64,000 nucleotides of DNA from NCBI RefSeq assembly GCF_009498525.1, contig NZ_QSNT01000001.1:124001-188000 (forward strand), read 5' to 3'. Below, in pieces: positions 1-8,330 of the stretch. This DNA comes from Rhizobium sp. ICMP 5592. GTDB taxonomy: Bacteria; Pseudomonadota; Alphaproteobacteria; Rhizobiales; Rhizobiaceae. The notes beneath the pieces were generated by a model that saw only the letters and a program-made list of their open reading frames with translations, ran no database searches and was not told the origin of the DNA. The translations under genes and the position numbers were made by a program. Position 1 is the stretch's first letter; each line of letters starts with the position of its first letter.

Positions 1-227
1 TGACTGCCCGGTTCGGCATTCAGGAGATAATTGATATCGCCTTGGCGCCAGACCGTGATGTCCTTCGTCTTGTGTTTGGCGACCGGAACATAGCCCATGC
101 GGGTGAAGAGCTCGCGCAACTTCTCGGGCTCCGGATGGGCGAATTCAACGAATTCGAAGCCGTCGGTACCGGCCGGATTGTCAGCGCTGATTTCCGGCGG
201 CGGCGCATCGTGCGGAAAAGGACCCAT
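1..227 (-). CDS. hpd: 4-hydroxyphenylpyruvate dioxygenase, N-terminal part (runs off the window)
   Basis: The first 75 codons of a gene that continues beyond base 1. The start ATG at 227-225 follows a good ribosome site (CTGGAGGAG on the minus strand). The translated start contains NPAGTDGFEFVEFAHPEP, followed by a segment ending DINYLLNAEPGS, which is the usual N-terminal glyoxalase-fold half of 4-hydroxyphenylpyruvate dioxygenase. This Fe(II) enzyme converts 4-hydroxyphenylpyruvate to homogentisate in tyrosine breakdown. The catalytic C-terminal half, with the iron ligands, is outside the window and cannot be checked. The gene is divergent from an Lrp/AsnC regulator at 358 and lies near phhA, which fits a Phe/Tyr catabolic locus. 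Confidence 0.9.
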   Translation of the reverse strand, partial: MGPFPHDAPPPEISADNPAGTDGFEFVEFAHPEPEKLRELFTRMGYVPVAKHKTKDITVWRQGDINYLLNAEPGS

Positions 228-282
228 TTTCTCCTCCAGGGAAATTTGCGTTTCGACTGCGCAAAGTATGATCCAAGATGCG

Positions 283-297
283 TGCAATGTGCTTGCA
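283..297. promoter_or_regulatory. Inverted repeat between hpd and its divergent Lrp gene
   Basis: TGCAA-N5-TTGCA lies in the 130-bp gap between hpd and the Lrp/AsnC gene. Similar TGCA-rich words flank it (TGCGTGCA to the left, TTCATGCATA to the right). Lrp-family proteins commonly bind such short AT-flanked palindromes in the promoter region of the gene they control. The operator role is inferred from position and symmetry only. Confidence 0.4.
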
Positions 298-357
298 TTC
301 TTCATGCATACGGAGGATTTTATGCACGGATCGTGAGAGATTTATGGATTTCATGCA

Positions 358-837
358 ATGGATGAACAGCTCGATAAATTCGATTTGCGTCTGCTCCAGG
401 AGCTGCAAAAGGACGGCAGGTTGACGAACAACGAATTGGGCGAACGGATCGCGCTTTCACCCTCGCAATGCTCGCGCCGGCGGACGAGACTGGAGGCTGA
501 GGGATATATTCGTGGCTACCAGGCAAATCTGGACAGGCAGAAGCTGGGTCTGGATATGCTGGTGGTCATTTCCGTGACGCTTGCAACCCACAATAGGGAC
601 AATGCTCAGAGATTTTCCCAGCTGATCAGCGGACTGCCAGAAGTTCTCGAAGCCTACGCGCTGACCGGTGAAATGGATTATCACCTGAAGGTAGCGACCC
701 GCGGGCTCACCGACCTCTCAAGGTTCGTCAACGACATTCTGTTGCCGCACGAGTCCGTACAACATGTGAAGACGTCGATTGTCCTCGACACGCTCAAGAC
801 CTTTGAAGGACTTCCCGTCCCGATGCCACATAGCTGA
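358..837 (+). CDS. Lrp/AsnC family transcriptional regulator (hpd-linked)
   Basis: 159 residues, the normal length for the Lrp/AsnC family. Residues about 8-52 form the AsnC-type winged helix-turn-helix (LLQELQKDGRLTNNELGERI, then SPSQCSRRRTRLEAEGYI). Residues about 65-145 form the RAM ligand-binding and oligomerisation domain, with the typical segment EVLEAYALTGEMDYHLKV. It is divergent from hpd with a 130-bp shared promoter region carrying an inverted repeat. The likely job is control of hpd in response to tyrosine, phenylalanine or a derived keto acid; this is inferred from the arrangement. The start ATG at 358 gives the canonical length. No strong ribosome site is visible just upstream. 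Confidence 0.88.
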   Translation: MDEQLDKFDLRLLQELQKDGRLTNNELGERIALSPSQCSRRRTRLEAEGYIRGYQANLDRQKLGLDMLVVISVTLATHNRDNAQRFSQLISGLPEVLEAYALTGEMDYHLKVATRGLTDLSRFVNDILLPHESVQHVKTSIVLDTLKTFEGLPVPMPHS

Positions 838-907
838 CAGCGCGCTAGCTTATTGTTTCTACGCAATTCCGGACGGAAAGCCGCTACGCACTTTTCCTGG
901 ATTTGCT

Positions 908-1369
908 CTAGAGCGGCAGCTCGGTCGAGAATTTCAGCTCGCGCAGCACGAAGCTCGACACCACCGTGCGGACATGCGGGTTGCGCATGAGATAGCGGGT
1001 CATGAAGGCCTCGTAGCTTTCCACGTCCCTCGCCCGGATCTTCAGCATGTAGTCAAAGGCGCCGGAGAGCGCATAGCACTCCATGATCTCCGGCCGCTCC
1101 AGCACCACCGAGGCGAAAGACGCAACCGCCTCCTCATGATGATCCTCGAGCGTCACATGGGCGATCACGCAGAGCTTGAGATCGAGCTTTCCCGGATCGA
1201 GCAACGTCACACGCTTGCGCACGACGCCATCCGCCTCCAGCTCCTGGATCTTCCGCCACGCCGAGCTTTGCGACATTCCGGCTTTTTCCGCCAGCTCCGC
1301 CAGCGAAAGACTGCCATCGGCCTGAATCAGCTGCAGAAGCTTGCGATGGAAATTCCCAGGTTCTTTCAT
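908..1369 (-). CDS. Lrp/AsnC family transcriptional regulator (phhA-linked)
   Basis: 153 residues with the same two-domain plan: N-terminal winged helix-turn-helix (LAELAEKAGMSQSSAWRKIQ, about residues 22-41) and a C-terminal RAM domain with PEIMECYALSGAFDYMLKI. It is a second, clearly different Lrp paralogue within 1.4 kb and is divergent from the phenylalanine hydroxylase gene, with a strong 18-bp palindrome between the two. This is the arrangement expected for a local activator of phhA that senses phenylalanine or tyrosine. The effector is not readable from sequence. Confidence 0.88.
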   Translation of the reverse strand: MKEPGNFHRKLLQLIQADGSLSLAELAEKAGMSQSSAWRKIQELEADGVVRKRVTLLDPGKLDLKLCVIAHVTLEDHHEEAVASFASVVLERPEIMECYALSGAFDYMLKIRARDVESYEAFMTRYLMRNPHVRTVVSSFVLRELKFSTELPL

Positions 1370-1393
1370 TTTTAGGGCCAGATCCGAGAATAT

Positions 1394-1411
1394 TTGCCAT
1401 GACTATGGCAA
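1394..1411. promoter_or_regulatory. 18-bp palindrome, probable Lrp operator for phhA
   Basis: TTGCCAT-GACT-ATGGCAA has perfect 7-bp arms and is flanked by AT on both sides. It lies 25 bp upstream of the lrp start at 1369 and 82 bp upstream of the phhA start at 1493. Position and symmetry make it the best candidate site for the divergently encoded Lrp protein. Binding is inferred. Confidence 0.5.
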
Positions 1412-1492
1412 TATCCAGCAGGAAAGAAAAGAAAATCCTCCCGGCTCGGAGCATAATTGCAAGAATACCGCATCATCTGGGAGGATCGATCT

Positions 1493-2284
1493 ATGGTCAA
1501 GGAAAGCAGCTACACCGCCAAATTGGCCGGCCCGGATGGCCTATATGCCTACACGGCCGAAGAGGATGCGATCTGGGGCGAACTCTATGAACGCCAGTTG
1601 AAACTGCTGGCCAATATGGCCTGCCGCGAATATCTTGATGGTATCAAAACCCTGGGGCTGAAGCCGGACAAGGTCCCCCAGCTTCTCGACGTCAACCGGC
1701 GCCTGAACGAGACCACGGGCTTCGGCGTCGAAGGCGTACCGGCGCTCATTCCGCCCTCGCGCTTCTACGAACTCCTGTCGCAGGGCAAGTTTCCGCTCGC
1801 CACCTTCCTTCGCCGCCGCGAGCATATCGACTATATCGAGGAGCCGGACCTGTTCCATGAGGTCTTCGGCCACTGCCCGCTGCTGACCAACCAGAGCTAT
1901 GCCAATTTCGTACGGCATTTCGGCGAAACCGCCGTCCGCCTTGGCAAGGGCTATTCCTGGCACTTGTTCCGCATCTTCTGGTTCACCGTCGAATTCGGCC
2001 TGATCAATACGCCGGAGGGTCGCCGCTGCTTCGGCGCGGGCATCGTCTCGTCGCCAAGCGAAGCGAGGGCCGCCATGGAAGGCAAGGCGTGCGAGTTCCG
2101 GCCGTTCGATCTGCTGGATGTCCTGAGGACGCCCTACCGGATCGATATCGTCCAGCCGATCTACTATGTCATCGACAGCTTCGCCGACCTTGAAGCGATC
2201 GTCGAGCAGGATATCGAGGGCCTGATCCTCAAGGCGAAGTCGCTGGGTGATTTCCCGCCCGCCTTCGAAGCCAAGGCCTCCTGA
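1493..2284 (+). CDS. phhA: Phenylalanine 4-hydroxylase
   Basis: 263 residues, typical for the bacterial monomeric enzyme that uses a pterin and Fe(II) to turn phenylalanine into tyrosine. The iron-binding facial triad is present: His122 and His127 in DLFHEVFGHCPLL, and Glu168 in IFWFTVEFGLI. The start at 1493 is chosen because GGGAGGATCG precedes it at good spacing and MVKESSYTAK begins the expected N-terminus; an in-frame TTG at 1457 would add 12 unlikely residues. Together with hpd, 1.3 kb away, it makes a phenylalanine to tyrosine to homogentisate route, with transamination presumably encoded elsewhere. It is divergent from an Lrp/AsnC regulator. No pterin recycling gene (phhB) is adjacent. 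Confidence 0.96.
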   Translation: MVKESSYTAKLAGPDGLYAYTAEEDAIWGELYERQLKLLANMACREYLDGIKTLGLKPDKVPQLLDVNRRLNETTGFGVEGVPALIPPSRFYELLSQGKFPLATFLRRREHIDYIEEPDLFHEVFGHCPLLTNQSYANFVRHFGETAVRLGKGYSWHLFRIFWFTVEFGLINTPEGRRCFGAGIVSSPSEARAAMEGKACEFRPFDLLDVLRTPYRIDIVQPIYYVIDSFADLEAIVEQDIEGLILKAKSLGDFPPAFEAKAS

Positions 2285-2431
2285 ACCGTGGATCGGCCAG
2301 CTCTCGGCCGCTCCTTGAAGGCGGACCACCCGGGGGCAAGGTGAAAAACTGTTCCTGGGTCGATGGTTGTCGAAGACTCTGAGCGGTTTTCTGGTTAAAG
2401 AAACCAACCTAGCGTCAATCAGGTATGTTCA

Positions 2432-2641
2432 ATGAACGAAGAAGATTTCATCGCTCTTTGCAAAAACGGGAAATTTAAGGAAGCGCTTGCGCTTGCTTTG
2501 CAGGGACGTGAGAAGGCGAAATTTTCGCCCAGCCGGTTTTCCATGGACAAGAACACAGGAAAACCGATCTTTTACCGCGGCAACAAACGCGTCGAAATGG
2601 ATGCCGAAGGGGAATGGCAGCAGGCGAAGAACACCAAGTAG
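2432..2641 (+). CDS. Small hypothetical protein (69 aa)
   Basis: A 69-residue, charged, soluble protein beginning MNEEDFIALCKNGKFKEALA. It has no signal peptide or membrane segment and I recognise no family. The first 30 residues look like a helix-turn-helix pair of amphipathic helices. Support for a real gene is its separate position between phhA and a strong downstream hairpin at 2698-2736, plus its coherent composition. The ribosome site is weak (AGGTATGTTCA before ATG). Function unknown. Confidence 0.55.
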   Translation: MNEEDFIALCKNGKFKEALALALQGREKAKFSPSRFSMDKNTGKPIFYRGNKRVEMDAEGEWQQAKNTK

Positions 2642-2697
2642 CCGCTTGTGAGTGGTGCACTCCCACTATCCGTGATCGTGTCCAATAGGGACAAGAC

Positions 2698-2736
2698 GAA
2701 CGGGCCGGATTGCACAGTCGGCAACCCGGCCCGTTC
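2698..2736. terminator. Strong hairpin between convergent genes
   Basis: GAACGGGCCGG at 2698-2708 pairs perfectly with CCGGCCCGTTC at 2726-2736 around a 17-base loop. It lies between the small ORF ending at 2641 and the chemoreceptor gene ending at 2761 on the other strand, so it can serve both directions. The T-run after the stem is short on both strands, so termination efficiency is uncertain. Confidence 0.65.
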
Positions 2737-2760
2737 TTCAGCATGCTTCTGGCGCCGGCA

Positions 2761-4905
2761 CTAGGATGCCATGGCGTACAGACGTTGTCCTGGTGTCGCC
2801 GCGCTGCGTGTCCTGAACCGGTGCACCAGATCGGCGAGGTTTTCGGTCTCCTGGGTCAGGCTCTGGGCCGCTGCGGTGGTCTCTTCCACCATCGCTGCGT
2901 TCTGTTGAGTGACTTTGTCCATCTGATCGCCGGCCGCCGAGACTTCCCGCAGGCTGGCAGCCTGTTCACGCGCAGCCACCGCGATTTCCGCTACCGTGGC
3001 ACTCATCGCGCTAACCTGTTCGACGATCTGCGCGAGCGACGTGCCGGATTCGCCGACGAGTTCCACACCTGCCTTAACCTGGGCGGAAGATGTGGAAATC
3101 AGCGCCTTGATCTCCCTGGCGGCGCTGGCCGATCGCTGGGCAAGTTCGCGCACTTCCTGGGCGACGACGGCAAAGCCTTTCCCCGCTTCGCCCGCGCGCG
3201 CCGCTTCCACGCCCGCGTTCAGGGCAAGAAGGTTGGTCTGGAAGGCGATTTCGTCGATGACGCCGATAATATTGCCGATCTTCGACGACGAGCTTTGGAT
3301 CTCGGTCATGGCCGCGATGGCGCGAGCGACGATCGCCCCGCCATTCTCGGCATTGGCACGTGCGGTGGCGACAGCGCCTTGAGCATGACTTGCGCCTTCC
3401 GCCGTGCCGTTGACGCCCCGCGTTACATCGCCGAGCGCTGCCACAGTCTCCTCAAGCGAAGCGGCTTGTTGTTCCGTGCGGCGAGCGAGATCGTTGGAAG
3501 CTGTCGAGATTTCCGCAAGGCCGGACCTGATCGTGCCGACCGCGCGAATGACGGAATCGAGAGCCTCCTCAAGACTGGAGACCGAGTTGTTGAAATGATC
3601 CCGGATACGGACATAACGACCGTCGACTTCGCCGACACGCACGGTAAGGTCACCCTTCGAGAGCGCATCGAGACCCAGGGAAATCTGCTGGAAGGCATGC
3701 TCCATCACCTGGGCGTCGGCAAGACGCTCGGCTTCCTGGCGCAGGCGCTCTTCTTCGGCCGCGAGGCGGGCACGTTCGGCATTGGCTTCCGCCATCACCT
3801 TGCCGCGTCCCGTCTCCTGGAAGACCTTCAGCGAGCGTGCCATGGCGCCAAGCTCGTGACGATGTTCGGTACCCTCCACCACCATCGTATCGTCGCCATG
3901 CGCGAGCCGCTCCATCGTCCGCGCCATCTTGCGCACAGCCGAGGAAATCAACTGACCGACGAAATAGGCGAGCACGAGACCAATCACGAGGAGAAGACCG
4001 CTGATCACGAGCGTCGAACTGGTCGCAGAGGCGACGGTCGTATCGACTGAACCATCGAGCGTCTTCTGCGCATCCATGACGGTAGCCTGCAGATTCTTGA
4101 AGCCCGTCGCGATTTTCGGTGCCAGAACGTTCAATTCGCTTTCACGAATCTTGTTGGTTGCCAGCAGGACATCCCTCACGTCACCCAGACGGCTTGTATA
4201 GTTCTGCATCAGCTGACCGGCGCCCAGAATGCGCTTGCGCTGCAGGTCATTCTTTGCGGCCTTGGCGGCAGCATCGTTCAGAGCCATGGCATCATTGAGC
4301 GCCGACTGAGCAGTGTCGTAGGATGTCAGATCGCCCGCGTGGATGAAGCGCTCCGAGAAATAGAGGCTGCGGTTCAACGCCTCGAGCGTGGCACCGGTCA
4401 TGTGCAGCAGCGTCACATCGTTCTGCCGCCAGGCGCTGCGCATGACGTCGTTGAGCGCAATGCTGGTCCAGGGGCCGAACTCGGTGACCTTGGAGATCAA
4501 GGCATCGCGCCTTGCGTGCAGGGATACGACCTGCTCGAAAGCCTTGCCGTAGGCGGCAATGTCCTGACGGATGGCTGCCATTCCAGTCTGCAGGGCACTG
4601 TTGCCCGCAAAGCGCTGGTCGTCGGCGTCAAACGCCTTCACGCCGGCGCGAAAGCGGTTCACGACATCCTGTGTCGGGCTGGAACGGAAAGCTTCCACCG
4701 ACATCTGGATTTCGTTCAGCTGGTCGCTGTAGCCGGAAATGGCGAGGCTCTGGCCGGCGGTGCTGCGGTAGGAAGAGAAGATGGACGAAAGTCCCTCCAT
4801 GCCGGAAATCGCATTGACCGAGAGCAGGCTCATAAGCAGGATCAACGGCAGGAAGCCCGCCGTAATCTGCGCGCGGATGCCTAATTTATTCCAAAAGCGC
4901 AACAT
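2761..4905 (-). CDS. Methyl-accepting chemotaxis protein
   Basis: 714 residues. An N-terminal membrane helix spans about residues 13-33 ([13 protein letters not shown]), a periplasmic helical sensor about 36-296, and a second membrane helix about 297-320. A HAMP linker follows, a second HAMP-like stretch with [13 protein letters not shown], then the cytoplasmic signalling hairpin with the conserved tip [20 protein letters not shown]. The sensor of about 260 residues, all helical, has the size of a helical bimodular domain; this assignment is tentative. The start at 4905 is preferred because the membrane helix then sits at the N-terminus. It is 16 bp downstream of a sugar-binding protein gene, so the pair is probably cotranscribed and the receptor probably senses the loaded binding protein. 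Confidence 0.92.
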   Translation of the reverse strand: MLRFWNKLGIRAQITAGFLPLILLMSLLSVNAISGMEGLSSIFSSYRSTAGQSLAISGYSDQLNEIQMSVEAFRSSPTQDVVNRFRAGVKAFDADDQRFAGNSALQTGMAAIRQDIAAYGKAFEQVVSLHARRDALISKVTEFGPWTSIALNDVMRSAWRQNDVTLLHMTGATLEALNRSLYFSERFIHAGDLTSYDTAQSALNDAMALNDAAAKAAKNDLQRKRILGAGQLMQNYTSRLGDVRDVLLATNKIRESELNVLAPKIATGFKNLQATVMDAQKTLDGSVDTTVASATSSTLVISGLLLVIGLVLAYFVGQLISSAVRKMARTMERLAHGDDTMVVEGTEHRHELGAMARSLKVFQETGRGKVMAEANAERARLAAEEERLRQEAERLADAQVMEHAFQQISLGLDALSKGDLTVRVGEVDGRYVRIRDHFNNSVSSLEEALDSVIRAVGTIRSGLAEISTASNDLARRTEQQAASLEETVAALGDVTRGVNGTAEGASHAQGAVATARANAENGGAIVARAIAAMTEIQSSSSKIGNIIGVIDEIAFQTNLLALNAGVEAARAGEAGKGFAVVAQEVRELAQRSASAAREIKALISTSSAQVKAGVELVGESGTSLAQIVEQVSAMSATVAEIAVAAREQAASLREVSAAGDQMDKVTQQNAAMVEETTAAAQSLTQETENLADLVHRFRTRSAATPGQRLYAMAS

Positions 4906-4921
4906 GATGATCCCCTTATGC

Positions 4922-5851
4922 TCACTGAGTCTTCGGCAGGTATTGGGCGATGTTTTGTGGCGTGACGAGCTCGAAGGGCACGTTGTTTTCTCGCGGTACC
5001 TTCTGCCCGTTGATGAGCTTGACTGCGGCATCGACTGATGTCGCGCCCTGCCCGACGGCGCTCTGGAGAATGGTGACATCCAGATCGCCGGCCTGCATCG
5101 CCGCCAGGGCATCGTCGGTCGCATCGACGCCTGCGACGACGACGTCCTTCATCGACATGCCGTTCCTCTTCATGGCGCGGATCGCGCCGACAGCCATCTC
5201 GTCGTTGTTGGCAATGACCGCGTCGAACTTCACGCCTGCCGACAGCCATTCCTGCATCTGTTGATCGGCATAATCGCTCGACCAATAGGCTGCCTGCCGC
5301 TCCACAATCTGGAGACCCTTGCATTCAGGCGTGGCGATGACATTGTCGATGTCCTGCGTGCGGGCGCGTGCGGCCGCATGGAAGGGTTCGCCCATCAGCA
5401 CCACGACGCGCCCCTTGCCCTTCAGAAGCGAGCAGACTTCTTTTGTCTGCAAGGTTCCCGATTCCGCTTCGTCGGACGCGACCACGACCTGATTTTCCGG
5501 TAGATCCGACAGGTTAGAGGGGAGGTTATTGATATAGACCAGCGGAATATGGGCATCGGCGGCAAGCTTGGTCATCTGCGGACCGAGGTCGCCGTCGGAG
5601 ACGCCGAGGATAATGGCATCGACCTTATCCGCGATAAACTGCTGAACCTGCTTCTTCTGAAGCTCATTGTCGCTTTTGGCGTTCTGCACGACAAGTTTCA
5701 GCCCGGAAATCGTCTTTCCATGCGAAAGGATCCCGTTGAGCAATGCAGTTCTGAACTTATCGAGATCGGACATCGATACGCCGATCGTCTGCGCGCTTGC
5801 AGTCGAGGCGGATATCGCCATCACAAAAGCCGCCAGTATGGTCTTTCTCAC
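4922..5851 (-). CDS. Orphan periplasmic sugar-binding protein (RbsB-like)
   Basis: 309 residues with a Sec signal peptide ([20 protein letters not shown], cleavage near 20). The rest is a type I periplasmic-binding fold of the ribose/galactose class (Peripla_BP_4), with [20 protein letters not shown] and the hinge-side segment [20 protein letters not shown]. Such proteins deliver sugars to an ABC permease, but no permease or ATPase gene adjoins it. Its only partner is the chemoreceptor gene 16 bp downstream. The simplest reading is a chemosensory binding protein, as known for ribose/galactose-binding proteins that dock on chemoreceptors. The ligand is unknown. Confidence 0.88.
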   Translation of the reverse strand: MRKTILAAFVMAISASTASAQTIGVSMSDLDKFRTALLNGILSHGKTISGLKLVVQNAKSDNELQKKQVQQFIADKVDAIILGVSDGDLGPQMTKLAADAHIPLVYINNLPSNLSDLPENQVVVASDEAESGTLQTKEVCSLLKGKGRVVVLMGEPFHAAARARTQDIDNVIATPECKGLQIVERQAAYWSSDYADQQMQEWLSAGVKFDAVIANNDEMAVGAIRAMKRNGMSMKDVVVAGVDATDDALAAMQAGDLDVTILQSAVGQGATSVDAAVKLINGQKVPRENNVPFELVTPQNIAQYLPKTQ

Positions 5852-6442
5852 TATTACCCCTCCGCAAGACGGTTATCGAGCTGAAGATTTATAAGGAGAT
5901 TTTGGTTAATATTTACTTTGCGATATTTGATATAAATTAGAGATTCATTAAATATCAAAACAAAATCGCTCACATCAAGCGTAATTCATGAAGAATTTCT
6001 CATTTATTGCTTCACAACGGGTCAACTTCCACCCGTTTGACGAAACAATACTTATTAGCTCAGCCTATTTAAGCTTGAATGACCTCTCCGCCTTGGATTG
6101 AGCGCTGGAGACCCCAATCGACCGCTTCGAGAAAAAACGAAGCGCAGATCCACAAATCCGGACTTCACTTTCGACTTCACGCGACCTTCAACTGTACGCA
6201 GAACATCCGGCAGAGTTCGCGCAACTTCAATGTGCCTGCGAGGCGCAGCGGGCCATCAATGGCGGCGGCCGTCCGGGGCGCCACAGTTTGCGATTCCGCC
6301 CGTAAACCGTCTGTTAGGGATCTGTTGACCATAATTGGAGGTGAAGCGACGTCGCAGATGCGACGCCACTCGTGTTCCCTGTCTTTTATCAAAGACGAAA
6401 GTCGTGTCCGTGCACCAAGCGTTTCTCTCCATTCCCGCGACA
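5852..6442. other. AT-rich intergenic region
   Basis: About 590 bases with no convincing gene. Bases 5890-6070 are strikingly AT-rich against the GC-rich surroundings and probably hold the promoter of the binding-protein/chemoreceptor unit. Within it, GATATTT (5922-5928) and AAATATC (5950-5956) are inverted arms 21 bases apart. The part from about 6080 to 6440 is GC-rich and may include the leader of the DUF882 gene; in-frame TTG (6335) and GTG (6404) codons allow a longer N-terminus. Confidence 0.5.
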
Positions 6443-7723
6443 ATGTCGGCCGTGATTTTGTCGTTCGTCGCTCATCGTGTAGCGCTGGTCGCAATGCTGG
6501 TTCTTGCTGCCTTTGCGGGATCGGCAGCAGCAGCGGCCGAGGATCGGGCCCTCAAGCTCTTCTTCACGCACACCGGCGAAAAGGCGACCATCGTCTTCAA
6601 GCGCGACGGCAAATTCGATCCGAAGGGCCTGGCGCAGATCAATCGCTTCCTGCGCGACTGGCGAAAGAACGAGCCGACCAGGATCGACCCGGAATTGCTT
6701 GATCTCGTCTGGGAGGTCTATCGTCGCAGTGGTGCGAGAGAAGCCATTCATGTGGTCTCGGCCTATCGCTCGCCATCCACCAACAACATGTTGCGGGGCC
6801 GGTCCCGCAGTTCCGGCGTCGCAAAGCATAGCCAGCATACGCTCGGCAAGGCGATGGACTTCTACATACCAGGCGTGAAGCTTGCGACCCTGCGCGCGGT
6901 CGCCATGCAGATGCAGGTCGGCGGCGTCGGCTTCTATCCGAATTCCGGATCGCCGTTTGTGCATCTGGATGTCGGCAATGTCCGCGCATGGCCGAGAATG
7001 TCGCGCCAGGAACTGGTGCGGCTTTTCCCGGATGGGCGGACCCAGCATTTGCCCGCCGACGGCTCACCGCTGCCGCGTTACGAACTGGCAGTCGCGGATG
7101 CCAAGAAGCGTATCCGCCCGGCTCGCAGCGAAATTGCCAGCATTGCAGCTGATGAAGACACCGGCGGATCCTTGACGAGCGCAAGCCTCGTGACCAGCAT
7201 GCTGCCGATACCGCAAAAGCGGGTCAATATCGGGCTGGAGCTTCAACTCAACAAACAGGTAGACGCGAGCAAAGAAACCCCGCGCTTCACCGACCTTGCA
7301 TCCTATGTCGTACCGCTGCCGACACTGCGGCCAGTTGTCAGCGACGGGATCGGCGCGACCCCGACCAACAAGCCTGCTCCCATGGCTTTTGCAAGCCTGG
7401 TGGTGGGCCGGAACACCGCTGGAAAATTGCAGCTTTCGGACCAGCTGAGGGCGTCCATGAATAGCGACACAGCCACGCTGCAGCCCATGGCAATCCTGCA
7501 AGCTCCCGCTTCCCGCGAGGTATCCGCCGGCGTCGGCACCATGTCCACCAGCGCCCTCGTCGCATGGGCCTTGCAGCCTCCGGGCACCGCGATCGAGATG
7601 ACGCTGCCGAGCATGGTCGGCGCAGCGCTCCCGCTGGAGCACAATGCAGACGGTGCCTGGAGCGATTCTTCCGAGATCGCCGAGGATGACTTCGATACCG
7701 AGAGGTTCGGCTTCGAAGGCTAG
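6443..7723 (+). CDS. DUF882 (YcbK/MepK-like) exported peptidase
   Basis: 426 residues from the ATG at 6443. This start leaves a standard signal peptide with hydrophobic core VALVAMLVLAAFAG and cleavage after SAAAAA. Residues about 35-190 are the DUF882 domain, related to peptidase M15 and to the murein endopeptidase MepK. The expected zinc-site motifs are visible: HVVSAYRSPSTN, SQHTLGKAMDFYIPG and SPFVHLDVG. The remaining 230 residues are low-complexity and proline/serine-rich with no recognised domain, so the protein is about twice the usual family length. The likely role is cleavage of peptidoglycan cross-bridges in the periplasm. The exact start is uncertain (GTG at 6404 is an alternative). 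Confidence 0.85.
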   Translation: MSAVILSFVAHRVALVAMLVLAAFAGSAAAAAEDRALKLFFTHTGEKATIVFKRDGKFDPKGLAQINRFLRDWRKNEPTRIDPELLDLVWEVYRRSGAREAIHVVSAYRSPSTNNMLRGRSRSSGVAKHSQHTLGKAMDFYIPGVKLATLRAVAMQMQVGGVGFYPNSGSPFVHLDVGNVRAWPRMSRQELVRLFPDGRTQHLPADGSPLPRYELAVADAKKRIRPARSEIASIAADEDTGGSLTSASLVTSMLPIPQKRVNIGLELQLNKQVDASKETPRFTDLASYVVPLPTLRPVVSDGIGATPTNKPAPMAFASLVVGRNTAGKLQLSDQLRASMNSDTATLQPMAILQAPASREVSAGVGTMSTSALVAWALQPPGTAIEMTLPSMVGAALPLEHNADGAWSDSSEIAEDDFDTERFGFEG

Positions 7724-7814
7724 AAGCCGTCACCGCATCGAGCAGGTGCCGGCAATTAACAAACCGTCTGGCATGTTCACCTGACCATCCGGCAGATGGA
7801 AAAGCCTGCGGTCG

Positions 7815-8249
7815 TTATGCACCCAGGCTCGACATGCGCTTGATCGCGAGATCATAGCCTTCGGTGCCAAATCCGGCGATCACCCCGTCCGCGCGCAAGG
7901 AGACGTAGGAGTGATGGCGGAACTCCTCGCGCTTGTGGATGTTCGAGATGTGAACCTCGATCACCTTGCCGTCGAAGGCATTCAACGCATCCAGGATGGC
8001 GACGGAGGTGTGGGTAAAGGCGCCGGGGTTGATGATAATGCCGAAAGCGGTCTCGCGCGCCTCATGGATCCAGTCGATAATCTCATATTCGCGATTGCTT
8101 TGGTGAAACCGCAGCTGTAGGCCGAGATCATCACAGATCTTGCGGCAGCGCACGCCGATATCCTCAAGCGTTTCTGATCCGTAAATCTCTGGTTGGCGTT
8201 TGCCGAGGAGGTTGAGGTTCGGTCCATTGAGAAGGAATATCGTGTTCAA
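7815..8249 (-). CDS. aroQ: Type II 3-dehydroquinate dehydratase
   Basis: 144 residues, normal for the dodecameric type II enzyme that interconverts 3-dehydroquinate and 3-dehydroshikimate. Active-site motifs are intact: [17 protein letters not shown] with catalytic Tyr23, [12 protein letters not shown] with Asn74 and His80, and [14 protein letters not shown] with His100. It lies 81 bp downstream of an aminotransferase and a TRAP transporter on the same strand, so it is probably a catabolic or specialised copy rather than the housekeeping shikimate enzyme. This suggests a quinate-, shikimate- or amino-shikimate-like substrate for the operon, which is inference. Confidence 0.95.
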   Translation of the reverse strand: MNTIFLLNGPNLNLLGKRQPEIYGSETLEDIGVRCRKICDDLGLQLRFHQSNREYEIIDWIHEARETAFGIIINPGAFTHTSVAILDALNAFDGKVIEVHISNIHKREEFRHHSYVSLRADGVIAGFGTEGYDLAIKRMSSLGA

Positions 8250-8330
8250 ATCTTTATCCTTTCGTCTTCTGTGTTCCGATCATGGCACCTTGCCGGGTCC
8301 GCGTCTGCGTATTCACGAGCCGCGCGCGTA

